Assembly (NCBI GenBank): GCA_907163345.1
Contig: CAJQUN010001260.1
Span: forward strand, 1 to 64,000
DNA: 64,000 nucleotides
From: Haberlea rhodopensis
Lineage: Eukaryota > Streptophyta > Magnoliopsida > Lamiales > Gesneriaceae
Reading direction: 5' to 3'
In this document: piece by piece, positions 10,922 to 24,400 of the stretch
How positions within the stretch are numbered: the first letter of the stretch is position 1
Layout: every line of letters starts with the position of its first letter
Notes under the pieces: model-generated
The model's input: the letters and a program-made list of their open reading frames with translations, nothing else
Databases searched by the model: none
Told to the model about the DNA's origin: nothing
Position numbers and translations under genes: made by a program

Positions 10922-12775
10922 TATGTTACGTCCAGGTGACTTATGATGTTGGTGGGCTCATGTGCTCAAGTTTGTGCGGCAATATAGGTTAAATCTAGGG
11001 GTAATTGATGCAACTGATTTAAATTATTGATTGTTCGATATTGCATTATGAGTAGTGATACAAATGAATTGAGCTGAATTAAATATTATTGAAATTATCG
11101 AATTTAATTTAAGCATGTTAGGATATTTTTTCGTGCAGAATACGAGGTCAAATGATTTTCTAATTAGTTTGTGAGCTTAATAATTTAGATAATATTTGTA
11201 AATATATTATAAATTATTTGAGCTGATAAATTTGAACCTACAATTGAACCTAAATTTGAATATTTCTTCATAACATAAGCATATACAGAACTTCAAATGA
11301 AATGAAATCAACTCGAATTCAAACTTTAAATTGAGTCAAACTTGAATGTAGAGTTTCGAGATTTGGATCCATCAACCTAATGGGTTTCACTAGCCATCGT
11401 TACCCATGACCCCATTTGACCAGAGCTCTTACGGGGCAAAGTCATCCCTACCCTGAAATTGGGTCAGGTTTTAATGCAACTGACACTTTGCATGGGCCAG
11501 ACCTAACACTTGGGCCTTTTGATGCTAAAGAAATCAGCCGGAGTCTGGATGTTTTAAAAGTGGTGTAGAATGGCGGGATTTCAGTGGACACGATTTCATC
11601 AACCTGGTCATCTTTTTGGGCTTGGTCTTGGGCGGGAATTGAGAATGGGCTGCACCTGCTTATAAAGAGAAGCGTTTTGGCTTATACATGTGCCTAGAAA
11701 ATAGGACCAAGCCTTAGCATAAACTAGGACCTAAATTCTGTCCAAAAAAAATAAAAAAATCTAGGGTCTAAACGTCCGTCTCCTTGACCTTCCACAACAT
11801 ATCTTGGCCCTCCACTATTGTTCAGGCATACATATCTACAAGTAATAAATCAACAAATACTGAATTGTACACTAATTAAACACGAGCTCCTCTCCCAAAA
11901 TAGGAGAGTGGTTGACAAGAGCAATCAGTCTTTGGTATTCCTTGCTATAGGAAAGAACCAAAAAAAGAAAAAGAAAAACAATATCTAAGAATTTCGAGGT
12001 ATTCCTTATTTTTGTAATTGCTTCTGTAATAAAAAAATATGTAACTGTCAAAAGTAGATAAGCAAGTCATTAGATGCTCCTGAATGCTTTACGTTGAGTA
12101 CTGACGATTTTATAAGGTTGAAGTTCATTAAACTGAATTTTTATTTTAATAAATACTCAATGATTTTACTACAAAACAACTTTTTCAACTTAAATGAAAT
12201 AAAAATATTTTAGTGAAATATGACGAAACATCCAAAATAATTAGATTCTTCCGATCGTCACTCTACTTGAAAAAAACATCCGAACCCTAATCATATAATA
12301 AGTTTGTCACATTCCAAAACATATTAAAATTATATTATTTTAATATGTTAATAATAGGCTATACCCAATTAAATATAAATACAAGATAATTTTAATATGT
12401 TAATAATAGGCTATACCCAATTAAATATAAATACAAGTTATAAATATCTCAGACATAATGTTTTTTGCAACAAAAAAATTATCCACTCTCACTACAATTT
12501 CCAAAAAAACGAATCATTATTTTTGTAAACAAGTAACTAATTACAATCATAAAAATAATAAATAATAATTTATTCAAAGGCTTTTTGGGTCAAATAACAC
12601 CTAAATGTTACCTTCTGTGGAAATATACTCAAAAAAGGAGATTAAGAGGGATGATATTGGGCTAACCTAGACTGGATTGGGTGGGTTTTTGGATATGATA
12701 TTGGGTTAAATAATTTGTAAGCCCAAACAATTAATAAATTATTACCTTTAAGCCCAGTCCATGTGAATTTCCCAA
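10922..12775. other. Spacer upstream of KIN-10C, with a 52-bp tandem duplication
   Basis: No gene is recognised. At 12337-12437 a 52-bp-period unit (ATTTTAATATGTTAATAATA... ending ATACAAG) occurs twice. The rest is AT-rich and may include distal promoter sequence of the kinesin gene. Confidence 0.5.
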
Positions 12776-12833
12776 TATAAAGAGTGGATTCACGTTGAAA
12801 AGTTTTACAAAACCAACTCCTTCTCAACGGTCA
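12776..12833 (+). promoter_or_regulatory. KIN-10C core promoter with MSA-like cell-cycle element
   Basis: TATAAA at 12776-12781 lies about 140 bp before the start codon. At 12823-12833 CTCAACGGTCA matches the mitosis-specific activator element (YCYAACGGYYA) at 10 of 11 positions. MYB3R factors bind this element and drive G2/M expression, and it is common in plant mitotic kinesin promoters. Position relative to the true transcription start is not known. Confidence 0.5.
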
Positions 12834-12917
12834 ACTGTTCTCTCCCTCGTCTGCACTCTGCAATTCAATTTTCACTTCACTACTGCTTGTTTTGTGCGAG
12901 AAAAGAATTTCTTTCCC

Positions 12918-15900
12918 ATGGAAACTGAAGAAAATACTTGGATAGAAACACAAACTAGAAACAACGTTTCTACTCCCGTTACAATTTCCTCCAGCCATCT
13001 TTGTTCTTGCTCGATTTCTAAAGTTCGAGTTGTCGCACGAGTTCGGCCATTTCTCCCCTGGGAAATTTCTTCGAGAAATGAAAACCCCATCTCTTGTGTT
13101 TCTATTCTGAACCCAGAATCACAGACTTCTGGTGATGAAGTCACTGTTCTTCTTAAAGATCAAGAATCCAGGTTCTGTTTCGCATTACTGCTCGTTTTTT
13201 ACTTTTTCTTTTCCCGTTTTGTTGGGGTGTGGGGATTTGAAATTTAGGTTTTCAGGATTGAAGGATTGACATTTTAAGAATTTCGGTTTATTGTGGTTTT
13301 GATTAGTGATTTAATATGGGTTTTCTGGGTTCTTGATGTGGGCTTTTCTTGTTTTGTTTTCTGGTGTAGTCGAAATGAGTGCTACAAATTAGATGCGTTG
13401 TTCGGGCAAGAAGACAACAATGTGGGCCAGATTTTTGAAGAAGAAGTGAGACCCTTAGTTACAGGAATATTTCAGGGCTATAATGCTACCATCTTCGCTT
13501 ATGGGGCTACTGGGAGTGGGAAAACATACACCATGCAGGTTTGGTTTAATCCAAGTCTTTATATGTTGACAATTGTTAGAAAGAAAGGGAAGGGCTTGTA
13601 CTAATTTTCATAGTTGTTGCCTTGATTTTTATGTCCAACTAGGATGATTAATCGAGAATAGAACTAAAATTGTAAGAATTTATTTAAAAAATTTCCTATT
13701 TCATAAGGTATTACAAAGTATTAAGTATTTCAGTAAGACAAATGAATATAATGTTAAATTGCCTTGATTCCCAATAAGAAGGGTCTTGTTTATGATAAGT
13801 ATATATGTATAGAACTTGAGGGGCTCTTCTAATTTTGGATTGAGATTCATATCTACTTGTCAAATGAAATATGAAAGAATTTGTTTAATTGAAGACACTG
13901 ATTTTCAATTGCCATGACACATTTGTTGGGTTCAAAACTCTACAGTTATGAGTTTATGTTTTGTTAGGAAGACAAGGACGACCTTACTTGAACATGATCT
14001 GTTCTATAGGCTCGTACCTCGGTGTCCTTGAGTTCTAAGGAAGACAAGGTAGTAATATGATGATAGTTGAAATACATAAGGGTAAATATACTGAAATTAA
14101 AATAAAGTATTAAAGCAATTTAACAGAGTAGCTGGAATCTCTAATCTAGCAGCAGAATCAAGTCAATAGATGGTGATAGTGCCAACAAAATCAATGAGGC
14201 CCGCAGATGAAGAGTAGGTGTAGTTAAGTAGAGAGAATTAGAGAGTAAAGAGGTTTGAGAGTTGTTAAGTATATGATAAGGAACACGTCAACTCGGTTGG
14301 CGTGTCCATGATTTCATAAAGAACACGCCTATTATACTGCCCCATGTCAATTGGACACGCCAACCCATTTGGCGGCTTTACTTTAAAAAATTACCTCATT
14401 TGGGGTCATTTTGTTAATAATTTTTTTAATAAGGGTTATGTAGTTAAAAAACCCATATATTAATAGGTTGCAGAAAATATATATTATTATAAAAAATAAA
14501 AACAAAAGCAATGTATATGACCCTTTTTTACTTCTACTTAATCCTGGCCAATATATAAAAAATGATCAAATAATAATGGCCCTTAATCAAAATAGAATTG
14601 CTAAACCATCCGCTGATGACTATTAACCTAAGGCCACTTAATTCCTGCGGTTGTTAAAAAACACGGCAAAAAAAAAAAAAAAAAAACTAACTCCATTGGT
14701 TTACCTGTCACATAAAACTAACTCCATTGTTTACCTGTCAGGGAAGTCCCAACCATTGGAAAAATTGTGAGGGCCAGATTCTAATCAAATGTTTAATTAT
14801 CACACAATGATTAAGTTAGTATAAACAACGGAAATTAGTTTAAAATTTTCCAACACGTGGCCCTAAAAGTTTATGCTTGATCTCGACGCGCAAGGAACAT
14901 ACCACTTGTTTACATATAAATATCTACTCATTATTCAATACCGAAAATATATGTAATACCAGTTTCTCATCCATACACATAATTCAACAGTCAAGTACTA
15001 AATCAGATATAAATTCTCTTAGTTACCTTAATACTTAAAATACAGCTACACGGGGAGCATACCCCCGGTGAAATGAACATAGTTTTAAAAACTCTCTAGT
15101 ATAGTAATTGGGACTCCAGAATTTACTCCAAACTCAACAACATAATACCTGAGCTCGCTCTCACTGAACTCTGGTATGCTTTCTCACGAGCATATGAAAT
15201 CTGTCCACCGGTATTACCTGTCATGCCCACACACAAAAACATGACAGCCCCCACAACGGGGGTCAGTAACCCCAGTACGTAAACCGATATAAATCACGAT
15301 ATAAGATAAAATATCATGCGATTCATGCTGTGCATGAATACAATGCTTGTATAGTTGCAATACTCTGGGATATAAGAATATCAGGATTCCAAGGAATGAT
15401 GATCAACAATATAACTCGAGCTAGGATGGCGACACTCGATGCCCCATCGGGCCATGCGATGTGCCCAACCATCCTCATGTGGGTGATGGCGACACACTCG
15501 GTGCTACAGGTTCTGTTGAGCCAAGCGGTGTGCCCAAGAATCCCCTTGTCTAGGCGATGGCGATACACGCAGAGCTACAGTTACCTAAACTAAGCCAAGC
15601 GACGTGTCATGCATCCCCACGCCCCACGACACAATATCATAGATTTCAAATGAAAAATCGTATAGGTATCAAAGAAACGATAGGATCAACATGCTATGTC
15701 CAGTGGTATTAATGTGACTGACTGAATCTTTGTGTGTGAATAAAAATATCATGTTATTTTATTTTGCACATCGACACCTAATTGGTAAATGCATCTCAAT
15801 GTATCATGTAATCACATAGAAGTCAAGTAATGACAAATAAATCATACATTGGGATCATCGCATGCCTTTGTCAGACATCGTGATAAAACCGGTTTCTACA

Positions 15901-18583
15901 TACCTCAACCGGGCTAAAAAATACCAAGGACTTATGTATCCTTCAAATTGACCTTGGGATATGTAAGTTTGAAGAAAAGAATTATTTGAGAGACTAGTCT
16001 TCTCTTTATTGATTGTTCCAATCTTAAATTAAATACAACCATATGTCTTCTATTTATAGAAGACTCATAATCCTAAAATCTATGAAGATAAATCTAATTA
16101 AATAAAAAGATAAACTAGTATAATATTTTAGATAAACTAAAACTCCTAGCTAACTTATCAACACTCCTATGAATATAAAAATATTTATCTAGAGTCCTTG
16201 ATAAGTAAAACTCTATCATTCAACATTCCCCCTCAAGCTGAGTCATATATGTTTATCATGCTCAGCTTGGAACTCAGGTCTTCAAATTTAGGATTGTGAA
16301 TAGCCTTTGTCAAGATGCTATCAAATTTTGTTTGAGACTTCCTCCTCTTTCTCAGAGTCATGCTCATCTTCTTGGAGTCTGGTCTGCTCCTTTTCTTGGA
16401 GTCTGCGTCTGCTCCTCTTTTGCGAGTCTGCGTTTGCTCCTTTTTTTGCGAGTCTGCGTCTGCTCCTTTTTTTGTGAGTCTGCGTCTGCTAGTCTACGTC
16501 TCCTCCTCTTTTTTGGAGTTTGCGTCTGCTAGTCTACGTCTCCTCCTCTTTTTGGAGTTTGCGTCTGCTTCCCTTTTGTGAGTCTGCGTCTGCTAGTCTA
16601 CGTCTCCTCCTCTTTTGGGAGTCTGCGTCTGCTAGTCTACGTCTCCTCCTTTATTTTGGAGCCTGCGTCTACTAGTCTACGTCTGCTCCTCTTTTGTGAG
16701 CATGCGTCTGCTAGTCTACGTCTTCTCTTGTGAGTCTGAGTCTTCAACAATAGATTTGATATTATCTACTCCCCCTCAAGCTTGGCTATAGATGTTTATG
16801 AGACCAAGCTTGCTGATGAGATGTAGGCACATGAGAATCCTTACAATTGCCCTAAAACAGATGATGAAAAAACACCCGACGATGCCGCGAAAACAAGGGA
16901 AAAAAAAACACAAAGTTACTGTAGCAAAGTCGCGAAAGTACTGTAGCAAAAGTCGCGCTTTTACTGTAGCAAAGACGCTAAATTATTGTAGCAGAAGTCG
17001 CGTGCTATTGGCTGCTGCTAGGATTTGCTTTACGACTACTATTTGAAAGCCTAGCCGCCAGCGGTTGAGTTGAGATAGCAACAACTCGCCGGCGGCTAAG
17101 GTTTGATAAACTTTTAACCTTAGTTTTTTTCAAACCTAAAGCTCTGATACCATGTAAGTTTGAAGAAAAGAATTATTTGAGACTAGTCTTCTCTTTATTG
17201 ATTGATCCAATCTTAAAATAAATACAACCATATGTCTCTATTTATAGAAGACTCCTAATCCTAAAATCTAGGAAGATAAATCTAATTAAATAAAAAGATA
17301 AACTAGTATAATATTTTAGATAAACTAAAACTCCTAGCTAACTTATCAACACTCCTATGAATATAAAAATATTTATCTAGAGTCCTTGATAAGTAAAACT
17401 CTATCATTCAACATGATATAATAACCTGATCATAAAATCATTCAAATAGTCTCTATAGCTATCACTTTACTTATCAAAATCTTCACCCATTGCAGCTTAC
17501 ATACTCATAGTAATCGGTTCATAACATTTCCGAGCACAACAATAATTAAGCCTTTAAGCCCAATGAATTGCGGTAGGCTACATTAACAATAGAGAGAATC
17601 AAGTGGGGTCGGACACATACTTTAGTCTTCTCCAAACGCTTCTATCGGTCAACATATCTTATGTAATCTGCACTCCAAGTCTTTATATATAACTTTGATC
17701 CAAGCCCATCGCTCTCGTGAACTGGCCGAAATCATGGACTCCACTCGACGCACAGGTGCACTGCTGGCCTATGTGAACATGACAAAACCAACGTAAGCGG
17801 CTTTCTTGCATCTTCTCTTCTATACAAGCTATACCTACTTCAGCTCGATATCTTATTTCCTTATTTTATCTCTTCTGGTCTTACCGCACATCCAATGAAG
17901 CTTACACATCTCTGCCGCACTCATCCTTTGGATGTGATCCCTCTTGGGTGCCCAACATTCTGTCACATACAACATTACGGGTCTAACGACGGTTCTATAA
18001 AATTTTTCCTTCAATTTCAGCGGGATATTACGATCGAATAGAACTCCGATGGCGTTTCTCCATTTCAACCAGACAGTCTGAACCCTGTGGTTAACATCAC
18101 TGTCAATCTCTCCATCCTTTTGGATAACTGAACCTAGGAATCGAAACTTGCTGCTCATCGATACCTCTTGACCACCGAGTGCTACAACACCGGAATCCCA
18201 AAAGGAACGACCACTAAATCTGCATGCCATATTCCGTTTTAGACATACTTAATCTAAAACTCTTTGATCCAAACGTCTATCTGCATAACTCCAATTTGTC
18301 ATTTACTCCTGCCATTGTCTCGTCGATTAACACAACATTGTCAGCAAAAAATATGTTCCAAGGTAATTCAGTCTGTATGTCTTTTGTTATCTCATCCATC
18401 ACTAGGGCGAACAGGAAATGACTCAACGCAAACCTTGATGCAATCCAATAGTGATCGAGAGCTCACTTGTCACCCCACTGCACGTTCTCACATTGGATGC
18501 TCCTTCGGCGTACATGTTCTTGATTATATTGACATACTTGATGTGACCTTTTTTCCGACACTTAACCAAAATATATGGGTCCA

Positions 18584-18625
<42 letters not shown>

Positions 18626-21364
18626 AAATAAAGGCAATAAAAAAAAAACTAACCCCATTTGTTTATCTGTCAGGAAGTCCCAACCATTGTAAACATTGTG
18701 AGGGAAGTCATATATTTATATATAAATATATAAACTAATAAAACCGCAGCCATAAAAAATAAAAACTAACCTCATTGGTTTAACTGTTAGGGAAGTCCCA
18801 ACCATTGGAAACATTGTGAGGGCCGATCCTAAGTGTTTAATTATCACATAATGATTAATTTATTGTAAACATCGGAAGAATAGTTTAAAATTTTCGAACA
18901 CGTAGCCCTACGAGCAAGGAACATACAACTTGTTTACATATAAACATATACTCATAGTCAATATTGAAAATATATGTAAAACCAGTTTCTCATCCATACA
19001 GCTACAAAATACAGCTACACGGCGTACCCTGATGAAATGAACATAGTTTTAAAAACTCTATAGTATAGTAACTGGGACTCCATACTTCACTCCAAACTCA
19101 ACAATATAATACTTGAGCTCGATCTCACTGAACTCTGGTACCCCTAGATGCTTCATCATGAATATCTGAAATCTGTCCACCTGTATTGCCTACCATGCCC
19201 ACAAACAAATACATGAAACCTCCACAACGGGGGTCAGTAATCCCAGTACGTAAAACCGATATAAATCACGATATAAGACAAAATATCATGCGATTCATGC
19301 CGTGCATGAATGCAATGCGTGCATAGGTGCAATAATCTCGGATATAAGAATCTCAGGAGTCCAATGAATGGTCATCAACAATATAGCTCGAGCTAGGGTG
19401 GCGACACTAGCCGCCCCATCGGGCCCATGCGATGTGGCCAACTATCCTTCATGTGGCGATGGCGACACACTCGGCACTACAGGTTCTACTGAGCCAAGCG
19501 GTGTGCCCAATCATCCCCGTGTCTGGGCGATGGCGACGAACTCGGCTCTAAAGTTATCTAAACTGAGCCAAATGATGCGCCCATGCATCCTCACGACACA
19601 ATACCATAGATTTCAAAGGATAAATCGTATAGATATGAAAGAAACGATAGGATTAACATGCTACGTCCGGTGGTGTTGACGTGATTGACTGAATCTTTGT
19701 GTGTGAACAAATATCATATTGTTTTAATTTGCACATCGATACCCAATTGTAAATGCATCTCAATGTATCACGTAATCACATATAAGTCAAGTAATGACAA
19801 ATAAATCGTTCATCGGGATCATCACATGTCTTTGTCAAACATTGTGATAGAACCGGTTTCTACATACCTCAACCGAGCTAATAAATACCTAGGACTTATG
19901 TATCCTTCAAATTGTCCTCGGGATATAATAACCTGTTCATAAAATCATTCAGATAGTCTATAGCTATCAGTTTACTTATCAAAACTTTAACCCATATCAG
20001 CTTACATACTCATATCAATCGTCTCATAACATTTCCGACACTTTAACAAAATACTTGAGTCTAATTAGTTTGAAAGCTAACTCAAAATATGACATATCAC
20101 ATGTTGATCACTTCCCCAAATTCGTTCATTTACCTAAGTCAAAATTACAGGGGAAAACTTTAATTTCCAGCTTGACTTATTTTCATAGAAATATCATAAT
20201 TAATTCATATGATATCCAAAACACCTGATTCTAGTGGGGACTTCAGGATAACTCAACATACTCTATTTCATCTTTTATGAGTTTAAGCTAGTTCATTCAT
20301 CTTGAGGAAGTTATGCAACAATTACCACATGATTTCTAAAATTGTCCTACCCTGTTTTCCAGATTGTACACGTTTTAGGAAACCTTGCATAACTTTTTTC
20401 ATATGAACTCCAAATTTAATGACATGGATTGCCAATTAATGCTAGCTCAATGTACTACAACTTTTATTTAAGCCATAACTCCTAATCATAACAAATTTTG
20501 CCCAGAATTCCGATGAACAAGTTGCACGTTCAACCTGCATACATGCATAATCCAGATTGTACACTTATGGTATAATTAGCATACCTCATACATAACAACT
20601 CCAAAGAAGATAAGTTAACATGCTACAATGTTTATGAAGGGACCAACATCAAATTTTTAACGTATTCTTCCTAGAAATTCAAAGAACCTACTGCATGTGC
20701 AATTGCATGTACATGAAGATTCAATTTGCACCTAGTTTAGTAAAATCACCATAACGTTTTCATCTTATTTCCGAAATGATGTAATTTCGGTGCCAATTCA
20801 AAGCTACATTATTTACCTTCGACTTTAATTTGGACATCAACATCAAAGTCAAAACACAACTATACTCAAAACTCGAAAGAACATACTGCATGCAACATCA
20901 ATGCAGCAGAATTCATTTGACAGCACTTTTACACTACAATTCTCATGTCATAGCCAGACACCAAAATTTGACCCTATTGATAAAACTTAGGAATGCTGTT
21001 ATACCTTGAATTATCTTCATATTTGAAGTCCTAACAGCAACCAAACTCGACCAAGACTCACAAATTCCGCCGAATGACGCTGTTAAGCTGCGCCTTTGAG
21101 TTTTTATCTCTTTTCTTGCACAATTTCAAAATCTAACTGTTGATTCCGTTGAAACTTCTTGATTGCATGAAGCCTTTGAAGTGTTTTGATGGGTGATTGA
21201 GAAAGAAGTAGAAATGGAAGTGTTTTGATGGGTGATTGAGAAAGAAGTAGAAATGGAAGGAGAAAATGAGTGAGGGTCGACCGTCGATAGTTACTAGGTG
21301 GTGGTGTGTGTTCGTGTGTGTGAGTGTGTCTATATGAACATATATATATATATATTAAATTTAT

Positions 21365-21415
<51 letters not shown>

Positions 21416-24400
21416 CCTATTGAAATTAAATGTGGTGTGGTCCGGAACACTTTAGTCTGAATTAATTAGCAACATTGACCCACTTAATGGTTGTGCCACC
21501 TCTATATATGAATAAACACATAATATCATCACTGGTTTGCTTGTAAATGTGCTTGTCCTATGCAGCAAGTCTGAATCTTTCATTCTTAATGAAGTTGAGC
21601 TACATTTAAAGCATTTTGCACCAATCCATAATTAATTTAATTTAGTTGCAATGGTTGTTGTTTCTTCATCTTATATTGAAAATTTGACAAATGACCATAC
21701 AGGGGAGTGAAAAGCTACCTGGTCTAATATCCCGTGTCATGTCTATAATATTATCCATGTGCAACTCTATTGGGAGTACAGTTGCGGTATCTTATTATGA
21801 GATCTATCAAGACAGTTGCTATGATTTATTTGAGCCTAAGGAAAATAAGATTATGCTATTCATTGATAAAGATGAAAAGCTCCAGCTGAAAGGATTAGTT
21901 CAGATTGGAGTTAGTGCTATCTCCCAATTCGATGAGATTTACTCAGCCGCTCTTCATAGAAGGAAGGTTGCACATACTGGTCTAAACAATGAATCTAGCA
22001 GAAGCCACGCAGTTCTCGTGATCAATATTTCTATTCCTTCGAGTAATAATGCTGCAAATCCTATAACTGGGAAACTCAATCTCATTGACTTAGCAGGTTT
22101 GTTTTCGAGATCTTCATTAAAATTTGAGCCCTTATGTACTAGTGTATGGACCATAGGAAGAAATCTTATATGTTTTTTATTTGCATGTGAAGGAAACGAA
22201 GATAACAAAAGAACGTTTAATGAAGGGATTCGCCTTCAAGAAAGTGCGAAGATAAACCAATCTTTATTCGCACTTTCAAATGTAATATATTCACTAAACA
22301 ATAAGCAGCCAAGGATACCGTACAGGGACAGCAAGTTGACACGCATATTGCAAGACTCTCTTGGTGGAACAAGCCGTGCTCTGATGGTTGCATGTTTGGT
22401 AAGCATTCTATATCTTAGTTATTTGAATCGTAATTTTAAAGTTCAAGGGATCGCTTAAGAACTTGACATGTCTTTTGCATTTTCTTAGAGCCCAGGAGAG
22501 TATCAAGAATCTGTTCGTACCGTAAGTTTAGCAGCTAGATCTCGCCAAGTGTCAAATTTTATGCCAGCTCAAAAAAATGCTTCTTCAAAGGTGAAAGTTG
22601 ACATGGAGTCAAAGCTTCTTTCATGGCTTGAAGCAAAAGGGAAAACAAAACGTTCTCAAAAAATGGTGCCGTTTCAGTCTCCGCTTTCTGGTAGATGTCC
22701 TCGTTCATTGAATTCTAAAGGGAAAAGGAGCACATACCCAGACTCCACTGTTTGCAAATCTGTTCAAAAGCAAGAAGTTTTGAATTTGAAGCAACGGTAA
22801 AAACTAAATATTAGTTATCTTGTTCCATAACTCGACTCTTATTTTGGTCATAATTCAAGTCCAATTTTACAGGAATCTGTTCCTGGCTGACAGAAACTTC
22901 GACAGTGGGTGCCATGAAAATCCCGACTGGAAGGTAGGCACTAGTCTAAATATGCAAAATGGTATAGCATTAACCAAAGTTCGTTCGGTTGTTTCGTTTT
23001 AGATTTTGCTTGAGTTAATCAGTTGATGCGAGTGTGCATTCTGTTAATGTGCACGGTATTCGTGGCATTATGGTTTTTTGTGGGTCATTTTTGGAAAAAC
23101 ATATGAGGCTTAATATTTACATTCGGGTTCCTTGTTAGCATTGTTTTGCACACTGATGGTCGATCTCGAGATTATTGATGTTTGCTGGGAATTTGATCTG
23201 GATTTTGAATTATGCTTATGGTTTAGTCGTGTTCCACAAGTGCATTATAATTTTTCTGGTGCTTTTTTGGCTTTTTTGAAACAAAATCAAGACATCTGTT
23301 GCACTGTAGAATTGACTGCAAATGGCGATTTCATTAGCTAATTATTGATTTGTTCAATATTTGTTACATTATTTTGCATGTGATGGCAAATCTTTTACAT
23401 CTTTCAGCAGAGATTAATTCTTGGAGGTAAGTGTTTTGCTGAATGATTGTATACAAAAGGTTGTTAGAATGCTTAATACTTTCGGGGTTCGTGAGATTCC
23501 CTTCCACGTTTTGGTCTTAGCTCTTAGGGGCCAACATTCAGTTGTGAAATTTGCTTGATCCTCACCGAAGATCTGTCCTCTTGAATTGACACCTGCATTT
23601 GTTAAAAGGAATTTTAATCTCAGTATATTTCCATCTCATTAAATAGCTTCGAAAATGAGTCTTCGAAAAAGTTCCATGAAATATCACCATATGTGTTGCT
23701 CCACAGGTTGAAGAACTTGCTGCTGTGAAAAATAAATCGGTGATACCAATTCTTGGCGATACATCGGAACTAAATCCAAAGACTCCTAAGTCAAAATCCA
23801 TAATATGCAATGGCGAAAGCTTCCAAGAATTAGACACCCCATTCAAAAAATTTGTGGCTCAGAGCTCTCGTTTAAAGGTACTTGAGTGAATTTTACCTTA
23901 TAAATCAATCAATGATGCACTTGTTTATTCAGACAAATATGAACTTGTTCTCTATGAATAGAGCTCCCTCGTCCAGGATTACATCGAATTCTTGAACACC
24001 GCCAGCAGGTAACTCGAGTCATTTACTGTTGTCTTTTTTTATTGCTTAGTCCTAATGTGCATCTTTTGTGATTCTTGGCTGATGTTGATAACATTTTCAT
24101 GTCCATGATACTATTGTCAGGGAGGAGCTACTGGAGTTGAAGGTAACACTGGTAGTGTAATGATATTCACTCACAACATATGCTTGTTATTTACTTGTGA
24201 TTTATTCAGGGAATTGGATCAAAGAGAGCAGAGTACATCATCGAGCTAAGGGAATCAAGCCCCTTGAAGTCGGTAAGAAAATGACATTGAGATGAAACAG
24301 TATCTTGCTCTAGACTGTATATTCAATGCGAAACAGATACTTAGAAAATGTTGATCCTTTGATTAAATGCAGCTAAATGATCTGCAGAAGATTGGATTGT

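Larger units (their letters stand above)
14641..18600 (-). mobile_element. Gypsy-type LTR copy A (with nested TRIM and LINE) in KIN-10C intron 2
   Basis: 14641-15961 matches 18750-19925 in the same order and orientation (AACTAACTCCATTGGTTTA, AAGTCCCAACCATTG, the CGATGGCGACAC array, ATTCATGC.GTGCATGAAT, CACATCGA.ACC). The match resumes after the TRIM at 17414 (ATAATAACCTG.TCATAAAATC) to about 17540, where a LINE fragment takes over. Read on the minus strand it contains ACCCCCGTTGTGGGGGCTGT, which resembles the CACCCCGTTGGGGGCTGT block of the LTRs at 60-62 kb, so it is read as an LTR. No gag or pol was found. The outer ends are not defined. Confidence 0.55.

Noticed and set aside
12795..12917. 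N-terminal extension of KIN-10C upstream of 12918
   Set aside because: The frame is open but has no ATG; it lies after the TATA box and is read as 5' leader.
16296..16581. Leu/Ser-rich frames that look like membrane proteins
   Set aside because: They come from the GTCTGCGTCTGCT array inside the TRIM interior.
23409..23427. Possible extra KIN-10C microexon between exons 6 and 7
   Set aside because: It has AG and GT borders but its length would break the frame into exon 7.
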